In this document: positions 24,364 through 37,379 of the stretch, one piece after another
Numbering within the stretch: the first letter of the stretch is position 1
Layout: each line of letters starts with the position of its first letter
Source: Lithospermum erythrorhizon
Lineage: Eukaryota > Streptophyta > Magnoliopsida > Boraginales > Boraginaceae
Reading direction: 5' to 3'
Length of the DNA: 64,000 bases
Assembly (NCBI GenBank): GCA_019722365.1
Contig: JADFUC010001079.1
Span: 117,559-181,558, forward strand
Translations under genes and position numbers: made by a program
Notes under the pieces: generated by a model
Databases searched by the model: none
Told to the model about the DNA's origin: nothing
Seen by the model: the letters and a program-made list of their open reading frames with translations, nothing else

Positions 24364-25620
24364 TACTACTTGAAAACATAGTTAATGTGGCCTTGCGTCT
24401 GACGTACTGTCTACATCACCATTATTTGCGTCAAAGGATTGTGTCGGTATGATCCGACACGCAAAAATCTAATAAGGACCCGGCCTTAAAACCGACTCGA
24501 TACATGTAGGCGCTTTGACTTGTTTAAGTTCGGGTATTTCCGACACTAAACCGACACAATCTAACTTCAGTTCATAAAGGTAGAGTATTGACCGGCCTTG
24601 ACGGCGCTATTATTAATTAAATTTAATATTATTTAATTTATTCACAGGCACAAAATCGACAACATTGTTATTTTAATTTAACTTTTTAAGCGAAACACAA
24701 TTGTTATTTTAATTTTAAACTAACGCTAAGCAAACAATTGTTATTTTAATTTAATTTTACAGACGTTAAACCGACATTTTTGTTATTTAATTTAATTTTT
24801 TCTTGTATTAAAGAGACATTATTTATTTTAATTTAATTTATTTTATTTATAAAACCAGATAAATATAAACAAAATATAATCAAACATAACCATAACATCA
24901 ACGCATTCACAGCGAAGTCAAATATAAATAAAAACATCAACACAAACATAAACACAAATATGAAAACAAATTACCCAAACAAACCCAAATAACAAATTAC
25001 ACAAACATAATCATCAACCGAACGAAAAAGGTATTACCCCTAAAATTTATTAATCCTGTTTAGATGTTACAACCTTTTCTACATGGAACATACATAAAAA
25101 CATTAGTATAAATAATAAAAAAAATGTAACAACTTGGTTTCATAATATTATTCATTATTAAAATAAAAGAAGGTTGTTTATTAATAATTTAGAGATTTAA
25201 TAATTACCACTTCGAATTTTCCAGCAAAATTCACCAAATTAGAGAGAAAGAATGGTTAGTATACATTAAAAAAGAATGAAATTAATAACATAAAAAGAAT
25301 TTTAAGAGAAAGAAATTTTGAGAGAAATATATTAGAGAGAAATGGTTCTTGTGAAATGAAGAGAATGGTATGAATAGTAGTGTATATATAGATTTGAAAA
25401 ATTCAAAATTCTGAAAAAATTGAAAACGACACTTTCCGACTACTTTCGTCTTATCGTTTGACAAAATTTGAAATTCATTTATAAAGTAAGCCGGAAAAGT
25501 AAAATTTTTACATAGCGACGCCATACCGACTCGTCTTTTGGACTAATTAATTGGCATAACCGACACCAAACCGGCGCTATACTAACCTGATAGGCGTAGC
25601 GATAAAAAAAATAAAGCTGC
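24364..25620. repeat. CACTA left terminal and subterminal region
   Basis: Motif copies in direct and variant form include GATCCGACACG (about 24448), TTCCGACACTAAACCGACAC (about 24539), GTTAAACCGACATT (about 24765) and ACCGACACCAAACCGGCGC (about 25560). In CACTA elements such motifs bind the second protein (TNPA-like) and guide transposition. The middle is AT-rich (TTATTTTAATTTAA repeats at 24660-24850) and holds no gene. Confidence 0.65.
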
Positions 25621-25799
25621 TTTACCTTAACCTGACTGTGTAAACCTTTAATGAACCACCATTGCTTAAAACAACCTGAAATCAAAAACACACTACTAAT
25701 AGACTTCCAATAATATGAGGTTTAATAATAACTTGTCAATTATTACACGAAAAACTTTTAAATAAAATATCGATACGCTAATTGTCTTCAGTAAATTAT

Positions 25800-28700
25800 A
25801 AATGCTTTACTCGGTCCCCCGATAGACTTGCTAAAATCATGTCCACCGTTGAGTTAGTGGACTTCATAATATTTACGCCGTTGCTATGTTCCACATCATC
25901 ATCATCGTCATAAAGAACATATACCCCCTCTTGAACAATGTCAGTATCGTAAAACAGGATCGGCGAGAACACGGTGGACATTGTTCCTGCATGGAGTATA
26001 TCTTCGGTATTTGTAGCGATACATACACATTCTACATATGAGTTAGTCGCTAGAACCTGGCATTCGATTTCATTGCGACACACCGGTGCCTATGATCTCT
26101 TGTGAGAGAGCGTAGCGAATAATATCTTGTTGTATGCGTGATGCTAGGATAAATGGGTTATCTTTAGAAACTTTACTTATGTGTTTGATTTAAACCCGTT
26201 CCGTTTCATGGATATGTCTGAAATCCGCTTGCTAGTATCAAACCCAGGAAACACTTGAAAAAGTACAACTCTTTCATACATCGAGCCATCGTCAACTCGA
26301 ATCTCCTACATGACCCATGGTAGTCCATGATCATCGTCTTAGTAGAAACTGACCTTTGACAAAAAAGCAGTAGCTATTAAAAGCGATCCTATTACCATCA
26401 CCCTGCCTAATGTCAAAGTAGTAACCATTGAGGTAGTAGCCCTTGTACCTCTTGATTTCTAGAGCCGGGCCATGAGAAAGTGTATTGAGAAGTGTAGTTG
26501 TGTTCATATTATTTCATACATAGGTGGCAAACCATTTACCAAAATTATTTGCTCCATCTTGATGTCGATCTTTCCTCTAACGACTCGGGGAATCATCTCG
26601 CTCCAAGAAAATCATACGTCCACAGCAAAGAGTTTTTTGTTTAGGGAAGTATTATATCATGTGGCACTTGATTAGTATAAAATCAAATGTACAACTTCTT
26701 GTAGGTATTCACGTACTTGGTGTGTTGCCTGAAATATACACATGGCGGTGTTGTACTCTTTAGCATCCATGTAATATCGATGTTTCCTTGCAAAGTGCCC
26801 TTACGGGTAGCGAAAGCGATGACAAGCGAGTTGGTTCTTCGAGTTGGTTTTGATGCGTCGTGCCTCTGCTTCGATTTAAGTTGGTTTCATGCTTGGCTCG
26901 ATGTACATAGACTGGAAGACCCCACAGAAACCTCTTTCACAAAATGTACGCATATTGACCACTAGCGTGCCTTTTCCGTACTAGTACAAGAAATAACACC
27001 ACTCTGTTATAGTTTCCCATATCGGATTGGGCAGGAGATGAAGGAGGGCTACAGGAAGTAACCGTTGGACAATAATATGTAAATCGTGAATATTTAGTCC
27101 ACTAAAGTTCATGTTTCCTACAATCACGAGCTCACCTTCTTAGTAATTCAAAATCATATTTATGATTCAAGATCTTAGAAAATATACTTGCACATCCAAC
27201 AATATTTGAAGCGAATCCATCCGGTAGTTGTATAAGTGACAACCATTTTCTAACCTCCTTCTTTTGCATTATTGTCAGTGTATAAATAGCTTTAGGCTTC
27301 GTTTTCCTCCCACCAACATTCAACATATGCAACTCTGATCAAGAATAATGAGTTTCGATATCGATTCTTGCTCGTTAATTGTCTTTCGTTTTCCTTGGAA
27401 CATCCATTACATTGAGTATTCCATTTTCACCATTATTCTTTTCCGTATGCATGAAGTCGATGTTGTGCCTGATTTTGTTTGTCGACCAATAACTCAAGTC
27501 CCAGTACTCTTCTTGCATCAGTTGTGCTCAACATTATATCCCAGTGTCCTATGTTCTGCAAATTTTCCTTTTCCAAACACATCAGGATCCAACCCAGACA
27601 TATCTGCATATATATCTGTTTCAAATGCGGACAAGTTCATCCCTTTACAAATGCATTTTTTTTTTCATTCTAGATGGATGTCCAGCAGGCAAGAAAGGGT
27701 GGTGACAATCAGACCAACAATTCTTCTGACCTTCTCTTAGTTAAAAAGCCCCAGTTTTCTCCATACAATATGGACATGCTAACCTATCATGTGTGCTCTA
27801 ACCGGATAACATGCGGCAGGGAAATCACTAATCGTCCACATCAAAGTAACCCTAATGTTGAAATTTTGTTTCGTAGACGAATCGAATGTCTCCGATACTA
27901 GTTGTCCATAACTCATTCAACTCATCAATCAAGAGTCTCAAAAAATATCTATATCTCTCCTAGGATTCTTGGGCCCTGGTATAATAAGGGATAAAAACAT
28001 ATAAGGCTCATTCATGCACAATTTTGGTGGTAAATTATACACACAGATAATCACTTACCAACATGAATATTGGCATCCAAACTTGCCAAAGGGACTAAAA
28101 CCATCATAACACAAACCTATGTAAATTTCTCGGCTCTGCTGAAAATTGAGGATGTGTTGCATCAAAGTGCTACCATGATGCATCATCCCTCGGATGCGTT
28201 ATCCAACCATCATTAGTCTGAGTCCGATCGTGCCATGTCATGTCATGAGCCGTCTTTCTTGACATATACGATCATTGTAGTCGTAGGATAGTGGTGAGTA
28301 TATCAAAACCTTATGTGCAACAGGTTTGCGTTGTCCCATCCTTCTTGGCTAATATCTAAACTCCCCACAAACCCGACACGAGTCCAACAATTCATCCTCG
28401 TTTTTAAAATAACATGCAATTATTCACACACGCATGAATTTTCCGTTTTGGCAAGAATAAAGGAGTCAACAATCTTTTTGCCTTATAAAGATCATTGAGT
28501 ATGTTCTTTCCGTTATTGGGAGTGCAATGCTTGATTATGGAAATCCATCGTTGGAAATATTCTTGCGAGATTTGCGACTCAGACTTTAAGCTAACTAATT
28601 GAGTCGTCATGGATAACTTTGTAAATTCAGTGCAACCATCCCATAACGGATGATTTACAGCCCTCAATAAGTCATAGTATGCTCTCACTCCTGTATTAGG

Positions 28701-29100
28701 CTCTTCTCGAATTTCGGTTTGTTCTTCATTAGAATTATTAGAACAACCACCAAATTCAAAGCGTGTCTCGCCATGACGTAAGTTTAACCCATCTTCAACC
28801 AAGTGCATATATTGATTTTCCTCTATACCTACATTAGCATAAGATGTCCCTATTCCTTGAGGATAAACAATGTTACGAGGAACATAGTCTTCACCATGAA
28901 ATCAAATGCAACTCCACCTCACCAATATCATACACATTTGAATTTTGACGCCTCCTAGACGGACGTCGTATCCCCTCTACTCATTTCGATACCGAATGAG
29001 TTTTTGTAACCTCTAGAAAGTTCATCAAACCATACAAATATTCATCATACAATCGTCCATCTCGACGATTATTATACATCCAAGAGCGATCTTCAGGCAT
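25800..29100 (-). pseudogene. CACTA TNPD-like transposase relic
   Basis: Read on the minus strand, landmarks of the plant CACTA transposase follow one another. The start is MPEDRSWM at 29100. An N-terminal block near 28700-28400 contains YYDLLRAVNHPLWDGC, TKLS and a CVNNCMLF end. A middle block contains DGWITHPRDDASW, then YIGLCYDGFSPFGKF and YNLPPKLCMN near 28200-28020. TLMWTISDFPA and a shifted CPYCMEKTGAF-like block follow at 27880-27760. A later block reads LPDGFASNIVGC with LNIHDLHIIVQRLLPVAL at 27250-27050. A C-terminal YYLNGYYFDIRQGD stretch (about 26430) resembles the DUF4216-type end. Frames shift often and stops interrupt, so it is inactive. It would cut and paste the element by binding the terminal repeats. 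Confidence 0.88.
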
Positions 29101-29307
29101 TTTTCCTACACTTATTGTAATTAAATTAATTACTTAATCAATTAATACCTAAAGAAAGTTCATCAAACCATACAAATAGGCATTTTTCAAACGATTATAC
29201 ATCCAAAAACATATAATTAGGAAACGAAGACATTTTCCATGAATTTATTGAAAGTATTGAGGAATATGGATAACATACCTCAACCCTAGGTTGCGTTAAC
29301 TTATTGA

Positions 29308-29440
29308 AGTAATGATTAAGATCTTGAAGTTAAGGTTAAATTTGACGAAGTAAGGATTAAGATCTTGGAAGTTTGGGTTAAATGCTTGAATTAAGGGTAA
29401 AGATTTTGAAGTTCGGGTTGAAAGTGTTGAAGGAGAGTGT
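29308..29440. repeat. Three-copy tandem repeat (about 45 bp) upstream of TNPD
   Basis: GATTAAGATCTTGAAGTTAAG, GATTAAGATCTTGGAAGTTTG and GTAAAGATTTTGAAGTTCG head three diverged units. They lie between the transposase start and a CGTCGGTACCGACG palindromic motif at about 29540. Confidence 0.7.
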
Positions 29441-29648
29441 TTTTTTTAAAATAGTATTTTTGTTGGTGACTTAGTGAACATATACATTCTGTTTCTGCTG
29501 ATACAATTGTGTTGGGTACACGTCGGTAGAGGTTAGCGTCGGTACCGACGCTAATGTTGAAATGCAGAAAAAATAACCTTGTAATATGAAATCAAGCTAG
29601 CCATTACCAACGTCAATTTCAAAACAGCACAACATAGTAATATCAAAA

Positions 29649-29815
29649 TGCAATATATAATAATTCAAACGCAATACATAATTGATCACACGCAATACGT
29701 AATTGTTCAAAATGCAATACATAATTGTTCACAGGCAATACGTAATTGTTCAAAATGCAATACATAATTGTTCACAGGAAATACGTAATTGTTCAAAATG
29801 CAATAGATAATTGTT
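29649..29815. repeat. 43-bp tandem repeat, about 3.5 copies
   Basis: Each unit carries CAATACATAATTGTTCAC and CAATACGTAATTGTTCAAA. The first unit is slightly diverged, and the last is partial (CAATAGATAATTGTTGG). Units are contiguous without unique spacers, so this is a minisatellite inside the CACTA. Confidence 0.85.
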
Positions 29816-30009
29816 GGTACTTATTAAAAGACAATACATTATCAATTTCAAAATATAATAACGCCCGAATCTTACGCTCCATCTGGGAGGTTTTGCTTAT
29901 CTGGCGTGACATCAGCACGTGACTTGGAGCACTGACGGCGTTGTTCGGCTAAGTTGAATCGATCTTGAAGTTTATCATCTCGCCTACTTTGACATTTTCT
30001 ACTTGAACA

Positions 30010-33000
30010 AAATCAAGCCACCCATCTGTGAATGCGAAGCGGTGCCGTTGACCTCTCTTTATACTTCCTATCTTCTGATATGAACACGGTAATCTCACTA
30101 GACTTTAAATACAAGCAGTGATTTCGTTCAAGGGATGATGATGCAGTCGGGTTTCGGTGATAGGCCGGATCACAAATCTTCCAAGTTGAGCTGTCGCCTT
30201 GGTCCAAATGGGAGTTCTCACAAAAACAGGCGGGTACTTTGCTTCAAAACCTCCCGGCCCGGCCAGAGTTAGTAAGGATCGAAAGAGTTTAGTTTAAAGA
30301 GAATTTGGATATCAAAATGATCTTGCAGTTGTCCTCCAAGTTTACCATTTATAGTCTATTTAGACCATTGCAGCAATTCGGCATTGATGGCTTTCATTTA
30401 TTACCGGTTAATGATTTGGCCAGCTCATTAAAGAGGTCGGTAAGTGCGGTCTTAATTGTCGCAATTGAGCCGAACGTACCGTTAGTGGCTTCGCGGCTCT
30501 CCTCTCTTTACCGAAATTTGGACAACTGACCCGCTGACTTGAGTTTCGCATTTTAGCCCCTCGTGTGGTCAGGTCCTCTTGTTGTGCTCTTTGTTCTTGT
30601 CTGATCCATTTTGGGAGGAGCCCGATAAATTGGACCGATCTGGGTAACCCGTTTATTTATAGGGATATCATTTGCCCCGGACCCGCCCATTTTACATGGG
30701 TGGGATCGCAAAATATGGAGTGGGTCTTTTCACCAAACAAGGCCTTATCGATTTCCGCTAGCTTATCTTCCCGCTCTCTTTAAGCAGTTTGCGACCCGGC
30801 CCATGCCCCATTTCTTTACTCTTTCCCCAAACCAATTTTGAAAACTCTTTGTCTTTTCTTATCCTCCGGCAAAATATAAAGCGTTTGGAGAACATCGATT
30901 CCATTATCTTCTAATCCTTCCTCGTTTTCCTCACTGCGATGTGAGATAACTCGATTAGATCCCACAGAACCGGTATAATAATGATGTTAGGTCGTACAAA
31001 CGCCCAGGAGTTTTCTATTTCCTCCCACTTGACTCTGGCGGAAGTGGGCCTTTAGTGCCCACCGGGGCCACAGAGCCTCTTTCATCTCCGATCGTCACCA
31101 TTCTAAGGTGGTGAGGGCAGCGTTGACCGTTGCGGCATCCAGGCTTTCAGAAGGATGCGGTTGAACGAGGTGCCATTTATGGGATCACCGATCGGTGATC
31201 ATCTGATAGCCAAAAGCCACGAGCAGACCCAACACCCCTCTAGAAATTTGAAGAGTATTTTATGTGGCCTTGGATAATGGCATGCGCCTTTGTCTCACCT
31301 TGAGGGACACATTATCCGTGGCGGAGTATGCACCCCTCTTCAATTTCGCCCCAAACATGTGGAATTGGTCTATTAGGCCTACCTTTTTGTTGGTGTGACT
31401 CCAGCGTTGGAGTTCTTCTGCTTTAGCTACCGGGAACACACTCGGAGAGGATGATTTCTTCGTGTTGGGCTTGAGGGAATGAAGAAGGGTTTTTGCGGCT
31501 TCTGCCGAAGTGGAACCCGAGACTGGGTGAGGGCCTCCATAGGTGATTCCCTCTGGGTTCATCCCACCCAAAAAGTATAAGGGCCGCTTCTCGAGATCCG
31601 CTAAGCGAGAAGGCATGCTTGTGATTGCCTGCTTTATTGGGCGGCGAGGCATGCATGCACCTTTATTCCGACCACCGAGTTCGTAAAAGCTGCAGGTCTG
31701 CTTTCCAGGCTCTTATGTTGACCTCGGGGGCCCCGGAGAATGTTGAAGAGCTATCTTCCAATTTCGCGACCATGCCCTCTGCAGGCTTTCCCACCATGGC
31801 TGCCGACCAAGCTGCGCTTTTTGGTGAGTCCACTTTCGTAGTTTTCAATTTTTTTCCTTTTACGGATGGCACGGCTGCGAGTTTTGATATGGCGGGCCTC
31901 AGCCCTATCGCTACCGAACCCGTGGTGTTGAGTAGCTCTTGAGAGGGCCAGTGGTAGATTTTTTCTGCGAGAAAAGGTCTCTGCTTTCACCAGGCTCTCG
32001 CTTGCTTTGTTGACACATTTTATCGCCTCGTGCTTTTTTGAGTTGCGTGTTTTAACTCGTCGCTATTGGGGAGTCACTTCGTTGGAGCACAGGAGTCTTT
32101 ACTCCGGACCCTTTAGGCGTAGAAATGGAATAGCTCGTAAAGGCTCAATGGGGAACTTTCTGCCGCCTCATAGCCTCCTCCGGGGCAGGCCGAGAACTGC
32201 ACTTCCCGGCCCGATCATGCTGCAAGCTGCTACCCCCACTTGAGGAGCCGATTGAACATTCAACCGCACACGTTGTCTAGGCGAGAGGACGGAGGAGGTG
32301 GTCGGTGACTCACCGAGCTCATACCGGCCTCTCCCCACATGTTGGGGTCATGGCTGTAAGTCCCCAGCATCTCGTCTCCATCGGGAGGACTCTCTGAAGC
32401 CTCGAAGAGGATGGCGTCCCACTTGACCACAAACCGGCCGGTCCCAAAGAGGTTAGGAGAAAGGCTGTCACTCCCGCGATCTCCCTTTTCACCTAGAGGC
32501 TCTTTGGCGTCGATAAGGTCTCTCTTGACCTAGTTGGAGGGGAAATGATCTCTTGCTCACCATTTTGAGAATAAGGTACACATCTTTTACGCCCCATCAG
32601 CGCCCGTAATTTTCCTTAACACTTCCTCCCCATTGCGATTCTTGGTCATAATAGCACAAAGAGGCATTTGTGATATTCTTACGAGGCCGGATCCTCACTG
32701 AGCCGGCCAAGCGGAAGGCGTAGGCGAATGCCTTGAAGAAAGAAAAAGGCTTAAGAGGAGAGGGAGCCTGGCTTGCCCGCCCTCATAAATCTATCGGAAG
32801 TATGACGCTCTTGAGAGGTATGCGACGGCGTCGTCCTTGCGGAGAGGCTGTGAAAGCCTAAGATATATGCGAGAATTTGAGAGGACTTCTGTAGCATTTG
32901 CAGAGAGGATACTCTCCAAGAAGAGAGGAGAGCGCTTCCGTTGGCGAGGGGCAGATGTTCTGAAGCAATGACTTATTCATTTGGGCCGGTTGTCGAGAGC

Positions 33001-36000
33001 AGCGCCAAATGCGCGGTCGTGGAGAGCGCTTTGAAGGGTGTCCATTACTACCGATGGAATTAGTGGCCTAGTCCGGAGAACCAGAGCGGGACATGACCCT
33101 CTTTCGGCATTTTACCGCTTGTTCTAGAGGACCCGTCGGGTGGTACAAGCGAAGTTAGAGGAAGCGAGGTCTTGAGGTCGCGGCACTTACGGGACTCGGT
33201 GAGGTGATGTTTCCGCTTCCCGACCTACGAATTGTAGTATCGTCACTTTGTCGCTTCGTACAATGACAGTAGTGTTTGAATCTTTCGCTCTTTGGTCCTT
33301 TTGTACCGTGCTCCTTATTTCTTGTGCTTTGTCTTTTTAGTTCTATTTTATTGTCTGTTTGGTATTTACTCCTCCGTGTTAGCGGGGCTTACCTCCGGAC
33401 CTTCGGTCGGGGAGGATGAAACTTACGGCTAGAAGTCCCACCTTGAAGAGTTTTGTGTCCTTTTTTATTCCGTGCCCCGGATCCTCCTGCGTCTTTCTGC
33501 ATGCATGTTGGATGGAACCTTCAGCGATAAATTGGATTGTAAAAGGCATCTCTCTTTACCCGAGAACCTCCTCTTTGTCAATCTGAGGGGATTTGTTATC
33601 GATGTCCGGTCGGGTGGTAGGATATGCTCAAACATTTAGATAGATTTACACCAATTTGCTTGTTGTCGGTCTGTACAGGCGTCGGGTATAGTGATACTCT
33701 ACTGCATAGAACTTTTTGAATACTCATGATAATTTTAAATGAATCAAGTCTTTTATTCATAATAAAGCGAATAGAAAGAACGGGGTTACACATACTATTT
33801 TCTCAGGTGGCATGCATTCCATGATCGCGGCACAGGCGCCCTTGAGGTTTCCAATTCATCCGTGGTGACGCCTGATTCTGAACAAGATATAGGCCGCCAC
33901 AGGAGGACTCCGGCCCGATGAGCTAGCGTCCCGTGCTCGATTGACAGCTTTGAGGTACCACGAGCTGAGTAAAGATCTCCCTCAGAGCTGGTACACACTC
34001 CCGATCTGTCGGATGAGTGGTTTAGCTTACGCCCATGACTTCTCGCCTCTGGAGTCAGATTCCAAACTATCCCCTTCTTGTGGATTTGAAGAAAGACAAG
34101 CTTTTATCCCACAATCGCGAGTATATGAATCGAATTCGGTTGTCGTCTTGTCCAACATTGTGCTTCCCTTAGGAGTGCATGGACTCTACATAACCTTCTG
34201 CCGCGCTATTTGTCGGGATTAGGCCCGATTCACTTTGCTCGTGATCATATAGCCAAAGGAATTTTCAGTGCGCTCGAAAGGCACAACATCGGTTTGGTAG
34301 GAAACGCCACTCCGTAAGTTATGAAAGCTCTCCCGGAGGTGGCCTCATGATCTACGCTTCCACGACTTTTTGATGAGCATGTCGCCGACGCAGATCTCTC
34401 CATGTTCCGGAAATCTAGGTAAATAACACCTTGTTGACCGTCATCGATATATATGTGGCTCGCGTTCTTGATCGAAGGCCGCTGACGCTTCCAGCCAGAT
34501 CGTCTTTCGATTTACAAATGGGGTCTTCTCCGCATCTTCCTCCCCCATAAATATGCAGTGATACCTAGAAAATCATCCGGGAAATCCGCTGCGCACTTAT
34601 ACCCAGTAAGCGGCTCGGCCGGCCTATGATGTTAGGCAAGGGTAACAATTATTCGGGAAGGCCTTGTTGTTGGTGAAGTCAGGTCTTAGCGTCGCCCACG
34701 TTCCGTTAGGTTTGGGACTAGCACCATATTATCATCCCGTCGAAAACAAGAGTTCAGCATTGCGCTTTGTGCCCGAAGTTTTTCCACTCCTCCCGGATGG
34801 CTTTCGCCCCTTCTCCACTCCCGAGAAGGTCAGCTTACCCCAGATGCGTTGACCGTCGAAATGTTAGGAGGACCGTCGAGGGATACAAACTGTCCACCAT
34901 CAAGAGTGCATTCACGCTACGTGTCTCTTTGTGGACATAATCCGCCTGTTATCCCCTCTGGATGAGTTTATATCTCGATCATGGTCTTGGTCGTCGGTAT
35001 GTCATTGCCCATTGATCCTTATGGTACTATACTTGAGATTTTCGTATCCACTCTTATTTTGTGGGGTTTTCTGCCGAGGTGGCCGCTGTAACAACCGCCA
35101 ATCCTCTATCTCCAGGAACACATTCCCGGCTGAGGTTTTCAAAGGGGTCAAGTATTTAATCTTCCCCTCTGCTTTACCTCGCTTAGTTTCCTCGGATCCT
35201 CACAGAGGTGCGAGCGATTACCCGTTATCAAATCGGCTCGAGGCCAGAGCACTTTGTCGGGTGCTCGGATCATCCCGAGCACGCCGCCTCAGACTCGGGG
35301 CTTCGGCGCCGATTTTCCTCCGGTTGTGCTACTTCGACTCTTTTCTCCGCCCGCCACATATCCATTATATCTTTGTAGGACCGTTTGTTGACCTCGTCAA
35401 ATCTTGAGGTACGCCTCTTAGAAGTGACTCCTTAAACATGCTCGGCCGCGCTTCCGCAAAGCAATCCACTGACAATCTTCGATTGGTCCCGAATTATCAT
35501 AGTAAACTCCGTGCGAAAATGCTCACGAAGGAAGCGATCGATTATGTCTCCACTGTTTTGATAGTCATTAGGGTGCCCACGTCGTTTTCTGTCGGACCAC
35601 AACACCACAGCTTTCCCAGGTTACGGTGAACCGATTTTGGTTCCTCAGAAAGATGTAATGCCGCTACCATGACCGGCTGAACCATTTTAGCAGGCGGCTA
35701 GGCGGATGGAAAGGCCTGCGGTATACCGCTGTGTTTGGGCGGGTGGAATGACATCGAGACTAAAACTCCACGATGTGCTCCTCGGTCCGTCTTTCCTATG
35801 AATTTAGTGAATCTGAGGAGTTTCATTCCCATTTTAGCATGGCTAGCGCTTGAAAGTCACCTTGAAAAGGTGCGGTCTGCCGGTTTGATGTTGGTCCTGC
35901 GCCGTACTTGTTCGGTACTCTTTGCTGAGGCGTCCGCCTCGGCCCAGAATGTTGCCATTGCGTCCGTGGGGCGGGGAGTGCCGGGCGTATAGCCTCTCGC

Positions 36001-36990
36001 GTCGTTGCTGGTCGTGGCGATTTCTTGTCCCTTCTGAGCTCATTTTTTCCTCGCGTACGAGGTAATATGGGTATAAGTCGCCACGAGCAATCCTCCCCGG
36101 ACGGGCAGCGGTTCCACGGGGTTACGCCCCTCGGCTAGTTAAACGCTCCCGGGAGTTCTTTGCATTCTGGCGAATTCACAGCGGTGCCCGTAAACTTTGT
36201 AGTAACCTGCCCGTCAGGTGGTGTGAATTTCCCGCTTCGACACGGTTCCTCAGTTTTCCAAATGGGTAGTCACTTGAGTATCGGTTGGGAGCATCCTCGC
36301 TGCTTGATCGGTCTATCGGATTATTCAAATTGAGTCCATTACTCCCCGGAGGGCGGTTGTCATGACTCCCAGTTGTTTCCATGATAATAGTAACAATGAG
36401 TGGGCGGTGGCATTCTTATCTGAGTCTCGCGCTATGGTGCAGCGATAATGATGCGGTCGGTTTGGTGATGAATCCGCGAATTTTCAAAGTTGAGCCGATA
36501 ACCTTAGTCCCGAAATGGAGTTCCTGCAAAAGGGCCGGGTTGCGGCCGGAAAGCGCTCCGATGACCCGAAGCCGGCAAAGTATGGAAAAGAGTGTAGTTC
36601 ACAAGGACAAAATTTGGAGTATCGAAATGAAACGTACTTGATTTGGCCTCAAGGTTTACCTTTTATAGTCTATTTGGACCGTTACCTTGGTCGAGCTTTG
36701 ATGGCTCCTTATTACGAATTAATAATTTGCGGCTCATTAAAGAATTAGAGGTAAGTGCGATTTTAATTAATGTCGTCTTAATTGAGCCGAACGCTGCCCG
36801 TTAGTTTTCAAGCTAGCTGCTCCTCTGCTTAACCGAGCTAGAGCGGCTCCGCCCATTTAACATGGGCTTCGCATTAGCCTACTCGTGTAGTCGAGACCCG
36901 TTTATTTGATCTTGTTCTTGTCTTGATCCATTTCGGAGAGTCCCTTCATGTTGGGCCAGGTCGCAGGCAAGCCGTTTATTTATAGAGATT
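30010..36990 (-). mobile_element. Gypsy-1: Tat/Athila-type Ty3/gypsy inserted in the CACTA
   Basis: Left LTR (about 30.01-30.67 kb) and right LTR (about 36.3-36.99 kb) share ordered blocks. These are GATGATGCxGTCGG, AAGTTGAGC, TTTATAGTCTATTT, GCTCATTAAAGA, GGTAAGTGCG, AATTGAGCCGAACG and a CCGTTTATTTATAG end. The body is clearly more GC-rich than its surroundings. Between the LTRs, the reverse-transcriptase relic at 34.87-34.2 kb is on the minus strand. Gag, protease, RNase H and integrase were not recognised with confidence, though the positions 35-36.2 kb (gag side) and 31-34 kb (integrase side and spacer) fit them. Exact termini and target duplication were not resolved. The tracts on each side (29.6-30.0 and 37.0-37.6 kb) are CACTA-like. 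Confidence 0.75.
34200..34870 (-). pseudogene. Gypsy-1 reverse transcriptase relic
   Basis: Minus-strand conceptual translation, with frame changes, gives NMVLVPNLTE near 34730 (family: NVVLVPKxNG). It then gives a YHCIFMGEEDAEKTPFVNRK block near 34560-34510 (family: YNQIxMxxEDxEKTSFxTD). Last comes FRNME followed by GDMLIKKS near 34410-34362 (family: RNMEVYVDDMLVKS, holding the two catalytic Asp). Here the first Asp position reads Gly, so catalysis would be lost. The DMLxKS form is typical of the Tat/Athila branch of plant gypsy elements rather than chromoviruses. Stops and shifts are frequent. Confidence 0.85.
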
Positions 36991-37009
36991 ATTTATGAGA
37001 TTATTGTAC

Positions 37010-37205
37010 TAAAAATGAACAATTGAAAATGAATCTAAAAATCAAATAACTAAAAAATGAACAATTTAAAACGAATCTAGAAATCAAAAAAACTAAAAGA
37101 TGAACAACTGAAAACGAATCTAGAAAGTAAACAAGAAAAAAAATGAGCAATTGAAAACGAATCTAAAAACTAAACAAGAAAAAAATGAACAATTATGAAA
37201 AAATA
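37010..37205. repeat. About 43-bp tandem repeat, 4-5 copies
   Basis: Units read AATGAACAATTGAAAA followed by GAATCTAAAAA-type sequence and a short A-rich spacer, drifting gradually from copy to copy. The array begins immediately right of the Gypsy-1 LTR. Confidence 0.85.
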
Positions 37206-37379
37206 AACCTAAATAAACGAATCTACAATTAACATATTAATGTAATTTTATTTAAATAGTAGAAATAGTACCTTATTAGCGAGGATTAGTGGTGGGGGAG
37301 AGGGTTTACGTTGTTTGCAATTAGGGGAATGGGGTTTAGATATAGTTTTTATTAAAATATTTGGGTCGATTTATTTAAT

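Noticed and set aside
27348..27901. Plus-strand open frames of 60-130 codons
   Set aside because: They are antisense shadows of the CACTA TNPD relic, which is recognisable on the minus strand at the same positions.
29649..29815. CRISPR-like array
   Set aside because: Units are contiguous without unique spacers, and the context is a plant transposon. The same holds for 37010-37205, 55815-55975 and 62590-62750.
31260..31942. Open frames of 105-130 codons on both strands
   Set aside because: They sit in the GC-rich 3' spacer of Gypsy-1, overlap each other on opposite strands and match no family.
34931..35407. 158-codon open frame on the plus strand
   Set aside because: It lies opposite the minus-strand gag side of Gypsy-1, has no known motif, and open length is favoured by the GC-rich sequence.
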